Source: JBGAJN01 sp044224905
GTDB taxonomy: Bacteria > Verrucomicrobiota > Verrucomicrobiia > Limisphaerales > JBGAJN01
Direction: 5' to 3'
NCBI GenBank assembly: GCA_044224905.1
Contig: JBGAJN010000001.1
Location: forward strand, 1,674,001 to 1,738,000
Length of the DNA: 64,000 nt
Part shown: one piece after another, positions 1 to 8,639 of the stretch
Position numbering within the stretch: position 1 is the stretch's first letter
Layout: every line of letters starts with the position of its first letter
Program-made: the position numbers and the translations under genes
Notes under the pieces: model-generated
The model's input: the letters and a program-made list of their open reading frames with translations, nothing else
Told to the model about the DNA's origin: nothing
The model's database searches: none

Positions 1-1683
1 GCCCAGCCGCGTGAAGACGAACAGCGACGATCCGAACAACAGCACGGCGGCAGCGACAACCACCAGCTTGAACCGCAGCGCCCACGCGAGCAGCGGCGTG
101 TAAAGCGCCTTGAAGAAACGCACGAGCCAGTTGTCTTCCTCTTTGATTTTGCCGCGCAGGAAATACGAGCACAGCACCGGCATGAGCGTCAGCGCCAGCA
201 CGAGCGAACCGGCGAGCGCGAAGATGACCGTGAGCGCCATCGGGCGGAACATTTTCCCCTCGATTCCCGTGAGCGCGAGGATCGGCACATAGACGACCGT
301 GATGATGAGCACGCCGAAGAACATCGGGTTCGCAACTTCCTTCGCGGAGTAACGCACCTCGTCGAAGCGTTCGGCGGCGGTGAGTTCGCGGCCAAGCTCC
401 TTCTGCTTGTGCGCGAGATGCCGGATGATGTTCTCCACCATCACGACCGCGCCATCAATGATGAGGCCGAAATCAATCGCGCCAAGGCTCATCAAGTTGC
501 CGGACACGCGGCTCTCGACCATGCCCGTCAGCGCGAAGAGCATCGAAATCGGAATTGCCAGCGCCACGATGAACGCCGCGCGTAAATTTCCGAGCAACGC
601 GAACAAGACGACCACTACCAGCAACGCGCCCTCGAACAAGCTCGTCTCGACCGTGTGTAGTGTCCGGTTCACGAGGTCGGAACGATTATAGAGCGGACGG
701 ACTTCTACGCCGGGCGGCAGTTTCTCCTGAATGTGCGCCAGCTTCGCCGCCACATCGCGCGCCACGATGCGACTGTTCCCGCCCGCGAGCATCAACGCCC
801 CGCCGACCACACCTTCCGTGCCGTTCACCGTAGCCGCGCCGGTTCGGTAGCCCGAACCGATGCCGACTTTCGCCACGTCCTGCACGAGCAACGGCTGCGC
901 TGACCCGGCGAATTTGAGCGGAAGTTGCGCAATTTCCTCCGTCGTGTTCACGCGGCTATTGGCGCGGATGACGATTTGTTCGCCGCCGATTTCCACCAAA
1001 CCACCACCAACATTCTCGGTGTTCTCGCTGATGGCGTGCGCGAGTTCATCCAAGCTCAAACCCACGCTCGCGAGCCGCGCCGCGTCCGGCATGATGACGA
1101 TCTGCCGCTCGTAGCCGCCGCTCGTATTCACTTCCGCAACGCCCGGCGTGGCGCGCAGCAGAGGGCTGATGACGTATTCCTGAATCTGCTTGAGCGATTG
1201 CAACTGCTCGTAGCGGGTGGGCGGTTTGTTCCTCGTGTCGGCAGTGAACTCGACCGAGTAGTAAAAGATTTCACCGAGCGCAGTGCTGATGGGCGCGAGC
1301 CTTGGTTGCAATCCGCCGGGCAACTTCTCCGCCGCACCGAGCAACCGTTCGCTCACGAGTTGCCGGATGCGGTAGAGGTCCACGTCGTCCTCAAACGTTA
1401 GACGGATTTGTGACAGGCCGAACTTCGAGAGCGAGCGCAGTTCCATCATGCCGGGCAGTCCGGCCATCTGGCTTTCGAGCGGGAGCGTGACGAGCTTTTC
1501 GATTTCCTCCGGTGCGAGTGCGGGCACGGCGGTGTTGATGAGCACTTGCGGATTCGTGATGTCCGGCACGGCGTCAATCGGCAGTCGCAATGCCGACCAC
1601 ACGCCCACGCCGATGAGGACGAGCGTGGCCAGAAGCACGAGCGCCCGTTGCCGGAGCGACAGATCAATTATTTTTAAGACCAT
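1..1683 (-). CDS. czcA: CzcA-type heavy-metal RND efflux pump (partial, N-terminal ~561 residues)
   Basis: Inner-membrane, proton-driven RND protomer that exports divalent metal ions. The gene runs off the left edge, so only about half of a ~1,050-residue protein is present. It opens with MVLKIIDLSLRQRALVLL (TM1), followed by the porter-domain start LRLPIDAVPDIT, both standard for CzcA/CusA. TM4 carries DFGLIIDGAVVMVEN, the D-D-E set of divalent-metal (Czc/Cnr/Ncc) pumps rather than the monovalent CusA pattern. The ATG lies 4 nt after the stop of the upstream adaptor gene, so the two are probably co-translated. It is a paralogue of the complete pump at 4165-7377. The exact metal cannot be read from sequence. 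Confidence 0.93.
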   Translation of the reverse strand, partial: MVLKIIDLSLRQRALVLLATLVLIGVGVWSALRLPIDAVPDITNPQVLINTAVPALAPEEIEKLVTLPLESQMAGLPGMMELRSLSKFGLSQIRLTFEDDVDLYRIRQLVSERLLGAAEKLPGGLQPRLAPISTALGEIFYYSVEFTADTRNKPPTRYEQLQSLKQIQEYVISPLLRATPGVAEVNTSGGYERQIVIMPDAARLASVGLSLDELAHAISENTENVGGGLVEIGGEQIVIRANSRVNTTEEIAQLPLKFAGSAQPLLVQDVAKVGIGSGYRTGAATVNGTEGVVGGALMLAGGNSRIVARDVAAKLAHIQEKLPPGVEVRPLYNRSDLVNRTLHTVETSLFEGALLVVVVLFALLGNLRAAFIVALAIPISMLFALTGMVESRVSGNLMSLGAIDFGLIIDGAVVMVENIIRHLAHKQKELGRELTAAERFDEVRYSAKEVANPMFFGVLIITVVYVPILALTGIEGKMFRPMALTVIFALAGSLVLALTLMPVLCSYFLRGKIKEEDNWLVRFFKALYTPLLAWALRFKLVVVAAAVLLFGSSLFVFTRLG

Positions 1684-1687
1684 ACGA

Positions 1688-2431
1688 CTATTTCCCCTTC
1701 GCGGGCACGGCGCAGCAAGCTTGCCCGCCCTTTACCGCCGCCAGTTCTGTCATCCAGAGCGACATCACCGGTTGCAACACCACTTGGTCGCCCGCGTAAA
1801 GGCCGTCTTTGATTTCCACGAGGTCGCCGCTGATTGCGCCCACCTTGACCGGCGTGCGGACAAAGCTCTCGCCGCTAACCGTGTAAACGGAATGTCCGTC
1901 GCTGCATTCCAGCAACGCCGCGCGGGGAATGGAAACAACCGTTGCCGCCGAATCGAGGTCAATACTCGCGGACAAAAAAACGCCGCCGATGGGAGCACCG
2001 GATGGGTTGCCAAATTCCACTAGCACCTCGGCCATGCCCGTGGCCTTTAGCAACTGGTCATTCACACCCGTCACGCTGCCGGTGAGACTCGCGCCGCTTG
2101 AGCGGGCGCGAACCACCTGCCCGCGCTTCAACGACTTTGCTTCCTCCGGCGTGACCATGGCGCTGGCGAGAATTGATTCCTTGCCGTTCTGATAAACGCG
2201 CAGTTGAACATCAAGCGTCGCGGGAACTTTCTGCTCTGTGACTTCGACTGTCTTCAAGCCGAGCGACCGCCGCGTATCGTCCGGCACACGCAGGCCGTTC
2301 TTCGCGCTGTATTTCGGGCCAATCTCGACGGTTTCTTCACTAGCCGCCGATTCGCCAGGCTTCGGCTGGCAACCCGCCAGCGCCAGCGCTGCGACCAACA
2401 TGCTTCCAACACAAAATTGATTTCGCTTCAT
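1688..2431 (-). CDS. Short RND periplasmic adaptor lipoprotein (CzcB/CusB-like)
   Basis: Membrane-fusion lipoprotein of 247 aa expected to link the following CzcA to an outer-membrane factor. It starts at MKRNQF with a lipoprotein signal ending LALAGC. The rest resembles the lipoyl/beta-barrel and membrane-proximal parts of CzcB/CusB: RGQVVRARSSGASLTGSVTG, then VVSIPRAALLE and a tail with DGLYAGDQVVLQP. The family is usually ~350-500 aa, and no long alpha-helical hairpin is visible. It aligns with the adaptor at 11645-12445 (shared IPxAALL, GLxAGDQVV, LWxxEL). An in-frame ATG two codons upstream is a less likely start. A C-terminal Cys pair (ACCAVP) might bind metal. Confidence 0.8.
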   Translation of the reverse strand: MKRNQFCVGSMLVAALALAGCQPKPGESAASEETVEIGPKYSAKNGLRVPDDTRRSLGLKTVEVTEQKVPATLDVQLRVYQNGKESILASAMVTPEEAKSLKRGQVVRARSSGASLTGSVTGVNDQLLKATGMAEVLVEFGNPSGAPIGGVFLSASIDLDSAATVVSIPRAALLECSDGHSVYTVSGESFVRTPVKVGAISGDLVEIKDGLYAGDQVVLQPVMSLWMTELAAVKGGQACCAVPAKGK

Positions 2432-2527
2432 AAACACAAATGGACTTCACCGTTTCACACCGATAAGGAAACAACTCGCGATGCGTTCGCGCACCGCGCC
2501 AGAAGGGACAGCCCCAAGCGGGACTGG

Positions 2528-2923
2528 TTACGAAGCGAAGGAAGGAGCGCGCGGTGAAAGCGCCGTGCGGAAGGAGAACTGCCAGTGCCCGGCCATTTCC
2601 GGCGGCGCGGTCGCGGGCAGATCGCGGCCAACCCCGGCGGGCCGATGAATCTCAACCAGTGGGAAAGCGGCGTCGAACAGCGGCACGCCGATCGGCGCGA
2701 TGAGGAGCGACTGGCTTTGCTGCGGAAGATAGGAAGCGGAGGCCAGCGCACCGCAGGGCTGGTCGCAATTGCCAGGGCCGGGAGTGGAATGGGAATGCTC
2801 CTTTGAGCAGCAATCCTGTTTGCCGAGCAGCCCCGAGGCATCAATCAGGCAGCACGAAACCGCTGGCAACCAAACGAGCGCCAGCAGCACCGCCACGACT
2901 GTCTTGATCCGCTGCACGGCCAT
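2528..2923 (-). CDS. Small secreted Cys/His-containing protein, orphan family A, copy 1
   Basis: Function unknown, 131 aa. The start MAVQRIKTVVAVLLALVW gives a signal peptide or single membrane helix ending near a Cys pair (SCC). A CC-x3-HSH cluster follows and could bind metal. The C-terminus HWQFSFRTALSPRAPSFAS matches the end of the protein at 13885-14283 (SWQFLSRTALPVRAPSLAS), and the two share the helix TVxxVLxAL. Each copy stands directly upstream of an RND block (this one before adaptor plus CzcA, the other before the TolC channel), which suggests a shared accessory role in metal efflux. No recognised domain. Upstream in-frame codons exist, but the paralogue alignment supports this start. 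Confidence 0.6.
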   Translation of the reverse strand: MAVQRIKTVVAVLLALVWLPAVSCCLIDASGLLGKQDCCSKEHSHSTPGPGNCDQPCGALASASYLPQQSQSLLIAPIGVPLFDAAFPLVEIHRPAGVGRDLPATAPPEMAGHWQFSFRTALSPRAPSFAS

Positions 2924-3011
2924 AGCGATACCACGGCGGCAGCGCCGGAGCAATCCAGGAGATTCGCTACGAATCATTCTCGCGCAGTTCCATACGCGAT
3001 GATTTCTATGT

Positions 3012-3293
3012 TCACTCATGGTTCGTGACACGATTCAACTCGATGTGCTGCGCGGCAGATGCCGGGTCGTTCGTTGGACTGCTACGTTGCGGGTTCCGAT
3101 AACGCTGCTCGTGCCGCTGTTTCGCCTGATGCCGCAGCCAGAAGTAATCGGCGACCACCAGTCCAACCGACACCACGGCAATACCAACGATCAGCATCAG
3201 ACTTTGGCGCTTCACCTTGCGCCGTTGCGCGGCGTCCTTCGCGGCGCGTTCGGCCTGTCGGGAGGCTTTTTCGGGTGACAACCATCTGCTCAC
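3012..3293 (-). CDS. Small single-pass membrane protein, unknown
   Basis: 93 aa. A charged, probably helical N-terminus (KASRQAERAAKDAAQRRK) is followed by one hydrophobic segment, LMLIVGIAVVSVGLVVADYF at about residues 32-51, and a polar tail rich in Gln, Arg, Asn and Ser. The start is GTG, supported by GGAGAAAG a few bases upstream; no in-frame ATG fits better. It lies between two secreted proteins in the metal operon. Function unknown; a small pump-accessory protein is possible but unproven. Confidence 0.55.
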   Translation of the reverse strand: MSRWLSPEKASRQAERAAKDAAQRRKVKRQSLMLIVGIAVVSVGLVVADYFWLRHQAKQRHEQRYRNPQRSSPTNDPASAAQHIELNRVTNHE

Positions 3294-3309
3294 GATTCTT
3301 TCTCCGTCG

Positions 3310-3633
3310 TCAGCTTCCGTTGACCCAAACGACTTTCGTCACGAACGGCTTTCCGAAAAACGGCGTGCGATAATAGACCACTGCTTTCGTGCCGCTCTTG
3401 AGTTCACCCGCCGAAGCGACATTCCAGTTGTGAACGAACTTCGTCTGGCTCGGCAGTGCGAATTCCGTCGGCGCTTTGCCGTCTTTGGGCGAGAACTGCA
3501 CGGTGCGGCCCGCCAGGTCAAGGCGATCCACTACGCCGCTGGCCGGGCGCGAGCGAACGGTGTGCGCGACTGCGGGCCAAGCCATCGCCACAAGCAGCGC
3601 CGTCGGCAAACCTTTCTTGTGCATCGTCTTCAT
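3310..3633 (-). CDS. Small periplasmic beta-rich protein, unknown
   Basis: 107 aa with a signal peptide (MKTMHKKGLPTALLVAMAW to AVAH). The mature part reads as a small beta-barrel: SGVVDRLDLAGRTVQFS, then TEFALPSQTKFVHNW and VTKVVWVNGS. The start ATG has GGAGA upstream at a good distance, which favours it over the more distal ATG. The pattern (G-V-x-x-I/L strand, charged linker, xxFxLxxxTKF, closing VTKVV) resembles the protein at 8971-9375 in the same operon, so the two may be distant relatives with an OB- or DUF5666-like fold. Role in metal efflux inferred from position only. Confidence 0.6.
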   Translation of the reverse strand: MKTMHKKGLPTALLVAMAWPAVAHTVRSRPASGVVDRLDLAGRTVQFSPKDGKAPTEFALPSQTKFVHNWNVASAGELKSGTKAVVYYRTPFFGKPFVTKVVWVNGS

Positions 3634-3697
3634 AACGTGTCTCCGGTTCGCCCCGCCGCGTGGCATGTGCGGCCACGCAGCGGGCGCTGGCCGTCGG

Positions 3698-4153
3698 TCA
3701 ATGGCCGCAGGTGCAACCATACTCGGCCCGCTTGCACTCGCCGCAGATGCCGAGGTCCAACTTGAAGCGGAGGTTCAGCGGCTTGGCCTCGGCGGTTTGC
3801 TTGAACTGCACGACCACGTTGTAGCCGTCGCCATCGGGCAGCTTGGTCTTGCTGACCAGCGTGTCGCCCTTCTTCTCGAATTGCAGCGTGGCCTTCCCGC
3901 TCTTGGCGTCCGCGATGACGGTCACGGTCTGCGTGGTGGCCGCCACGGGCTTCATCTCTTCGTTGTAGAAGTTGATGGTCACGCTGCGGTCTTTTTCGAC
4001 CACGAACTCGGCGTGCGGCTCGGTTTTTTCCAACAGGCGTCCGCCCTTGGGCGTGACTTTATGGTTGTGGCCGTCCTTGTCGGCGGCGGTCGCGGTGAAC
4101 AGGCCGACGCAGAGCGCGACGGCCACGGTGAGGATGCGGATGTGTGTCTTCAT
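3698..4153 (-). CDS. Periplasmic metal-binding-like protein with Cys/His C-terminus
   Basis: 151 aa, signal peptide MKTHIRILTVAVALCVGL ending TATAA. The mature domain begins DKDGHNHKVTPKGGRLLE and contains EPHAEFVVEKDRSVTINFY, a module often seen alone or at the N-terminus of RND adaptors in metal operons. The tail CGECKRAEYGCTCGH has four Cys and a terminal His and looks like a metal-binding site. It lies directly downstream of czcA (12 nt gap). A periplasmic metal chaperone or buffer for the pump is a reasonable inference, not established. Confidence 0.7.
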   Translation of the reverse strand: MKTHIRILTVAVALCVGLFTATAADKDGHNHKVTPKGGRLLEKTEPHAEFVVEKDRSVTINFYNEEMKPVAATTQTVTVIADAKSGKATLQFEKKGDTLVSKTKLPDGDGYNVVVQFKQTAEAKPLNLRFKLDLGICGECKRAEYGCTCGH

Positions 4154-4164
4154 TTGTTTTTCTG

Positions 4165-7100
4165 TTATGCGGTGGGTGCGGGCGCGGCGTCGGGGGAAGG
4201 CCCGCCTTCACTCGAAGGGGTTTCCACGGGCGCGTTGTCCGCAGTTTTCTTTTTTCGTTCCAGCCACTCGTAGAGCGTCGGAAGCAAAACCAGTGTGAGA
4301 AAAGTCGAACTCAGGATGCCGCCGATGACGACGGTCGCGAGCGGGCGCTGCACTTCGCCGCCCGCCCCGGAGGCGACGGCCATCGGCACGAAACCGAGCG
4401 AGGCCACGAGCGCCGTCATCAGCACGGGGCGCAGGCGCGTCATCGCGCCTTCGCGCACGCAGTCGGTCAGGCTGTGCGCGTGGCCCTGTTCTCGCAGCAG
4501 GTTGAAGTAGGAAATCATCATCAGTCCGTTGAGCACGGCCACGCCGGAGAGCGCGATGAAGCCCACGCCCGCCGAGATGCTGAATGGCAGGTCGCGCAGC
4601 CAGAGCGCGAACACGCCGCCAGTGACGGCGAGCGGGATGCCAGTATAGACGAGCAACGTCTGCCGCAAACTGCCCAGCGCCATGAACACGAGGATGAAGA
4701 TGAGCGCGAGCGCGACCGGCACCACGACGGCGAGCCGCGCCCGTGCCTCTTGCAAGTTCTTGAACTGACCGCCGAACTCGATGGAGTAACCGTCCGGCAG
4801 TTTGATTTGCTCGGCGACTTTCTTCTGGGCTTCGAGGACGAAGCTCTCCACGTCGCGCCCGCGCAAGTTAATCATAATGGCGGCGCGGCGCTGGCTGTAT
4901 TCCCGTGAGATGGCGGCAACCTGCTCGACCACTTTGAAGTCGGCGACCTGACCGAGCGTGAGCAACCCACCGTCGTCCACGCGCACGGGCAGACGCTTGA
5001 GGTCGTCAATCTTCTCGCGCAGTTCCTCGTTCAAGCGCACCACGATGTCGAAGCGGCGGTTGCCCTCGATGAGCTTGCCCACTTCCTGACCGGCCAGCGC
5101 GGTGCCGACCACGCGATTTAACTCGGCGGCGTGCAGGTTGTATCTGCTCATGGCCTCGCGCTTGGGAACGATTTCGAGCAGGGGCGATTTGCCGAGCGCA
5201 TCGAACTCCACGTCCGCCGCGCCGGGAATCTTTTCCAGAATCTCCCGCGCCTCGCTGGCAATCTTCTCAATCACCGCGAAGTCCTCGCCGAAGACCTTCA
5301 CCGCGATGTCGGCGCGGGTGCCTTCGAGGATTTCGTTGAAGCGCATCTCGATGGGCTGGCTGAACAAGTGGCCTTCGCCGGGGACATGCTTGCCGAGTTC
5401 TTCGGTCATCAGGCCAGCGAGCGCCTCCTTGTCGATGGGTTTGCCGTCCACCTTGCGCCACTCGCCGGGCGGCTTGAGCATGATGTAGGTGTCGGCCACG
5501 TTCACGCCCATCGGGTCAGTGGCGACCTCTGCCGTGCCGATGCGGCTGAACGTGTAGAGAACTTCCGGGAACTTCGCGACGAGCAGCTTCTCGCCGCGCT
5601 TCTGCATCTCGATGCTCGCGTCGAGGCCGATGCTCGTGGTGCGAATCATGTGCGTGGCGAACGAGCCTTCGTCGAGTTGTGGGACAAACTCCGCGCCGAG
5701 CCGGGTGAAGACGAACGCGGCCAGCGCGAGCAGCGCGAACGCACCGCCGGTCACGGGCCAACGCGCCCGGAAGGAGAAGTTGAGCAGCGGCGCATAGACC
5801 TTCTTCGCCGCTTTCACGAGAAACGAATCCTTCTCGCTGATGTTGCCGCCGAGCAGATACGAACAGAGCGCGGGCATGAGCGCCAGCGCCAGCGCCAGCG
5901 CCCCGACCAGCGCGAAGATGACGGTCAGCGCCATCGGCTTGAACATTTTCCCCTCGATGCCGGTCAGCGCGAGAATCGGGAAATAGACCACCGTGATGAT
6001 GATGACGCCGAAGAACATCGGGCTGGCGACTTCCTTCGCGGCGACGAGAACTTCGTGGGCGCGTTCGGTCGGAGTCAGGCGGCGCTTGAGCTTGTGCTGC
6101 TTCTCCGCGAGATGGCGGATGATGTTCTCCACCATCACCACCGCGCCATCAATGATGAGGCCGAAATCAATCGCACCAAGGCTCATCAAGTTGCCGGAAA
6201 CGTGCCCTTGCACCATGCCGGTCATCGCCATGAGCAGCGAGAGCGGAATGGCGAGCGCGACGATGAGCGCGGCCCGCCAGTTGCCGAGCATGATGAGCAG
6301 CACCACCACCACGAGAATCGCTCCCTCGAACAAACTCGTTTCCACCGTGCGAATCGTGCGGTCAACCAGCACCGTGCGGTCATACACCGGGATGATTTGC
6401 ACGCCCGCCGGGAGCTTGGTCTGAATCTCCTTGAGCTTCACGTCCACCGCCTTAGCGACGAGGCGGCTGTTTTCACCGGCCAGCATCAGCGACACGCCCA
6501 GCACACATTCCTCGCCGTTGTAAGTGGCCGCGCCGGTGCGGACGGATTTGCCGATGCCCACGTCGGCCACGTCCTTCACGCGCAGCGCCGTGGCACGGGA
6601 ACCAAACTTGAGCGGCAGCCGCTCGATGTCCTCGACCGTCTGCACCCGGCCCGCCGCCCGCACCGCGAGTTGCTCGCCGCCGAGTTGAATCAGCCCGCCG
6701 CCCGCGTTCTCGACGTTCTCACCGATGGCGTCCGCGACTTCGCTGAACGACATGCCGACGCTCTTGAGTTTTTCGGGATTGGGCTGGATGACGATTTGTT
6801 TCTCGTAGCCGCCCTGCGCGTTGACCTCGGCCACGCCGGGCGTCGAGCGCAGGCGCGGCTTCACCACGTAATCATGCAGGAGCTTCAACTCCATCAACTG
6901 CGCCTCGCGGGTCGGCGGCTTGTTCGTGGCGTTGGGCGCGTATTCGACCACGTAGTAGTAAATCTCGCCGAGGCCGGTGCTGATGGGCGCGAGCTTGGGC
7001 GTGAGTCCGGGCGGGAGCGAATCCATCACGGTTTGCAGCCGCTCGCTGACCAACTGCCGCGAGCGATACAAGTCCGTGCCTTCCTCGAAGACGAGCGTGA

Positions 7101-7377
7101 CCTGCGACAGCCCGAACTTCGAGAGCGAGCGCAGTTCCGTCAGTCCGGGCACGCCGGACATCTCGTTCTCGATGGGGAAGGTGACGAGCTTTTCAATTTC
7201 CTCCGGCGCGAGCGCACGGATGGCGGTGTTGATTTGGACTTGGACGTTGGTGATGTCCGGCACGGCGTCAATCGGCAGCCGCAGCGCCGAGCGCACCCCG
7301 ATGCCGACCAGCACGAGTGTCGCGAGCAGCACAAACACGCGCTGCCGGACGGAGAATTCAAGGAGACGATTTAGCAT
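4165..7377 (-). CDS. czcA: CzcA-type heavy-metal RND efflux pump
   Basis: Complete 1,070-aa HME-RND pump protomer, the normal length for the family. It has TM1 at residues ~12-30, two large periplasmic loops after TM1 and TM7, and twelve predicted membrane helices. TM4 at ~400-418 carries DFGLIIDGAVVMVEN; in the CzcA class these D, D and E residues form the proton/metal relay, which points to Zn, Co, Cd or Ni rather than Cu(I)/Ag(I). The closing block has FIALSGVAVLNGLMMISYFN and RLRPVLMTALVASLGFVPMA. It ends in a charged Lys/Pro-rich tail. It lies between a YHS lipoprotein (6 nt upstream) and a secreted Cys-rich protein. The 561-residue partial pump at the left edge is a paralogue. Confidence 0.96.
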   Translation of the reverse strand: MLNRLLEFSVRQRVFVLLATLVLVGIGVRSALRLPIDAVPDITNVQVQINTAIRALAPEEIEKLVTFPIENEMSGVPGLTELRSLSKFGLSQVTLVFEEGTDLYRSRQLVSERLQTVMDSLPPGLTPKLAPISTGLGEIYYYVVEYAPNATNKPPTREAQLMELKLLHDYVVKPRLRSTPGVAEVNAQGGYEKQIVIQPNPEKLKSVGMSFSEVADAIGENVENAGGGLIQLGGEQLAVRAAGRVQTVEDIERLPLKFGSRATALRVKDVADVGIGKSVRTGAATYNGEECVLGVSLMLAGENSRLVAKAVDVKLKEIQTKLPAGVQIIPVYDRTVLVDRTIRTVETSLFEGAILVVVVLLIMLGNWRAALIVALAIPLSLLMAMTGMVQGHVSGNLMSLGAIDFGLIIDGAVVMVENIIRHLAEKQHKLKRRLTPTERAHEVLVAAKEVASPMFFGVIIITVVYFPILALTGIEGKMFKPMALTVIFALVGALALALALMPALCSYLLGGNISEKDSFLVKAAKKVYAPLLNFSFRARWPVTGGAFALLALAAFVFTRLGAEFVPQLDEGSFATHMIRTTSIGLDASIEMQKRGEKLLVAKFPEVLYTFSRIGTAEVATDPMGVNVADTYIMLKPPGEWRKVDGKPIDKEALAGLMTEELGKHVPGEGHLFSQPIEMRFNEILEGTRADIAVKVFGEDFAVIEKIASEAREILEKIPGAADVEFDALGKSPLLEIVPKREAMSRYNLHAAELNRVVGTALAGQEVGKLIEGNRRFDIVVRLNEELREKIDDLKRLPVRVDDGGLLTLGQVADFKVVEQVAAISREYSQRRAAIMINLRGRDVESFVLEAQKKVAEQIKLPDGYSIEFGGQFKNLQEARARLAVVVPVALALIFILVFMALGSLRQTLLVYTGIPLAVTGGVFALWLRDLPFSISAGVGFIALSGVAVLNGLMMISYFNLLREQGHAHSLTDCVREGAMTRLRPVLMTALVASLGFVPMAVASGAGGEVQRPLATVVIGGILSSTFLTLVLLPTLYEWLERKKKTADNAPVETPSSEGGPSPDAAPAPTA

Positions 7378-7382
7378 ATTGT

Positions 7383-7643
7383 TTATTTCGGCAGATACTT
7401 GGCGGGCTTTTTCAGGAACTCGGCGCGGCAGTCCTCACTGCAAAAGTAGTAGGTCACGCCCTGATACTCGGTGCGCGGGGTCGCGTCCTTCACCTTCACG
7501 CAGACACAGGCGAGATCGCGGTTGTAGCGGCAGACGTGGCATGTCGCCATCGGGCCGCCAGCGGTGGAAGCCGGTTCGGGACTGGAAACGCAGCCCGCGA
7601 GCAGGGCGGGTAGCGCGAGAAGGGAGAGGAAAAAGAGGCGCAT
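7383..7643 (-). CDS. YHS/TRASH-domain lipoprotein
   Basis: 86-aa lipoprotein (lipobox LLAGC about residues 14-18). The mature part has TCHVCRYNRDLACVCV followed by YQGVTYYFCSEDCRAEF and KKPAKYL, the Cys-x3-Cys and Phe-x5-P-x-KYL signature of YHS/TRASH metal-binding domains. Such domains handle Cu, Zn or other soft metals in sensors, chaperones and P-type ATPases. Being lipid-anchored in the periplasm and 6 nt upstream of czcA, it probably hands metal to the pump or buffers it; that role is inferred. Confidence 0.8.
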   Translation of the reverse strand: MRLFFLSLLALPALLAGCVSSPEPASTAGGPMATCHVCRYNRDLACVCVKVKDATPRTEYQGVTYYFCSEDCRAEFLKKPAKYLPK

Positions 7644-7655
7644 GGCAGTGGGTGG

Positions 7656-8639
7656 TTAGAAACTCAGCGTCAGCGCGCCGTTGACCTTGAAGGAGGTCTT
7701 GAGTTGTTCGCCGTTCAAATGCTGCACCACCGGCAGCGGCGCGCCGAGGGTGAAGCTCAGTTGTTTCGTGAAACTGACGCGGACTCCGGGCGTGAGGAAC
7801 AACACCGTGCCGCCGGTGTTCGAGTCGCGCATCCCGGCATCCTCGCTCTTGAACAGGTGCCGCACGTTGGCCTCGGCGAACGCGCTCACCTGCGGGAATT
7901 TCTGGATGTCTTCGGTGAAGCGATAGGCGAAGGCCACGCCAGCATCAATGCGGTCGCCGAGTTTGAAACCGTCGTGCTCGGTGCGGAGCGTGTATTGCGC
8001 GCTCACGTCGAGCGTGAGGCGGCTGGTGAGGAAGCGCGAGAAGGCCAGCCCCATCATGCCGTCGAAGGAACCGGATCCGGCGGTGGCGGACGGTTCGAGG
8101 CGCGCGCCGTTGGAATCCGTCACCTCATGCCGGCCGGTGGGAAACTTCACGCCGCCGAACACCGCGAAGCTGCCGAGCGGGCCGCGATAGAAGCGATACT
8201 TGCCGGACAACCAGAGGTCGGTCAGGCCGTTGGGATTGAACGTGGCCGTGTCGAACGTCGCCGTGCCCGCGTCGTATTCGGTGCTGCTCGCGCGGACGGC
8301 GTGATAGTAGCCAATCGCGAGACTCGCTTGGAAATTCTCCGCGATGCCGTAGGCGACGCTGATGGTCTCGATGAAACTGCGGTCGAGCACGTCAATCTCG
8401 CCCGCGTTGAACGCCTTGGCGTTGATTTCCGCCTGCGACAGGTGCCGGAACTCGGTGTAGTCCTCGCGGAGTTCGAGCGAGAACCTGCCGGGCTTGAGCG
8501 TCTCGGCGGATTGCGTGGAGGAACCGCCGCCGGACGTGCCGGGGCCGTGGTCGGCGCGGGCGGGGATGACGAATGCGAGCACGGCCAGCGCGATTAACGC
8601 GCGCTGGCGCAAGGACAATTCGAGCATCTTGTTAATCAT
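7656..8639 (-). CDS. Outer-membrane beta-barrel protein (transporter/MetA-like) with a CzcA-like N-terminus
   Basis: 327 aa. After an export signal ending PARA|D, the protein alternates polar and hydrophobic residues in long beta-hairpins (FSLELREDYTEF, AVFGGVKFPTGRHE, LTLDVSAQYTLR) and ends in Phe (LTLSF), all typical of an outer-membrane barrel of the phenol-degradation MetA-like or 'transporter' family. The first ~24 residues, MINKMLELSLRQRALIALA, closely match the N-terminal helix and TM1 of the CzcA pumps in this operon, so the signal sequence may have been copied from czcA. The start overlaps the stop of the P-II gene by ATGA. Substrate unknown; a porin or metal-linked channel is plausible. 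Confidence 0.72.
   Translation of the reverse strand: MINKMLELSLRQRALIALAVLAFVIPARADHGPGTSGGGSSTQSAETLKPGRFSLELREDYTEFRHLSQAEINAKAFNAGEIDVLDRSFIETISVAYGIAENFQASLAIGYYHAVRASSTEYDAGTATFDTATFNPNGLTDLWLSGKYRFYRGPLGSFAVFGGVKFPTGRHEVTDSNGARLEPSATAGSGSFDGMMGLAFSRFLTSRLTLDVSAQYTLRTEHDGFKLGDRIDAGVAFAYRFTEDIQKFPQVSAFAEANVRHLFKSEDAGMRDSNTGGTVLFLTPGVRVSFTKQLSFTLGAPLPVVQHLNGEQLKTSFKVNGALTLSF

Noticed and set aside
5131..7374. A 747-codon open frame on the plus strand
   Set aside because: It is antisense to the complete czcA gene. Its composition is rich in Arg, His, Glu and Asp with no domain or membrane pattern, typical of a frame opposite a GC-rich gene.
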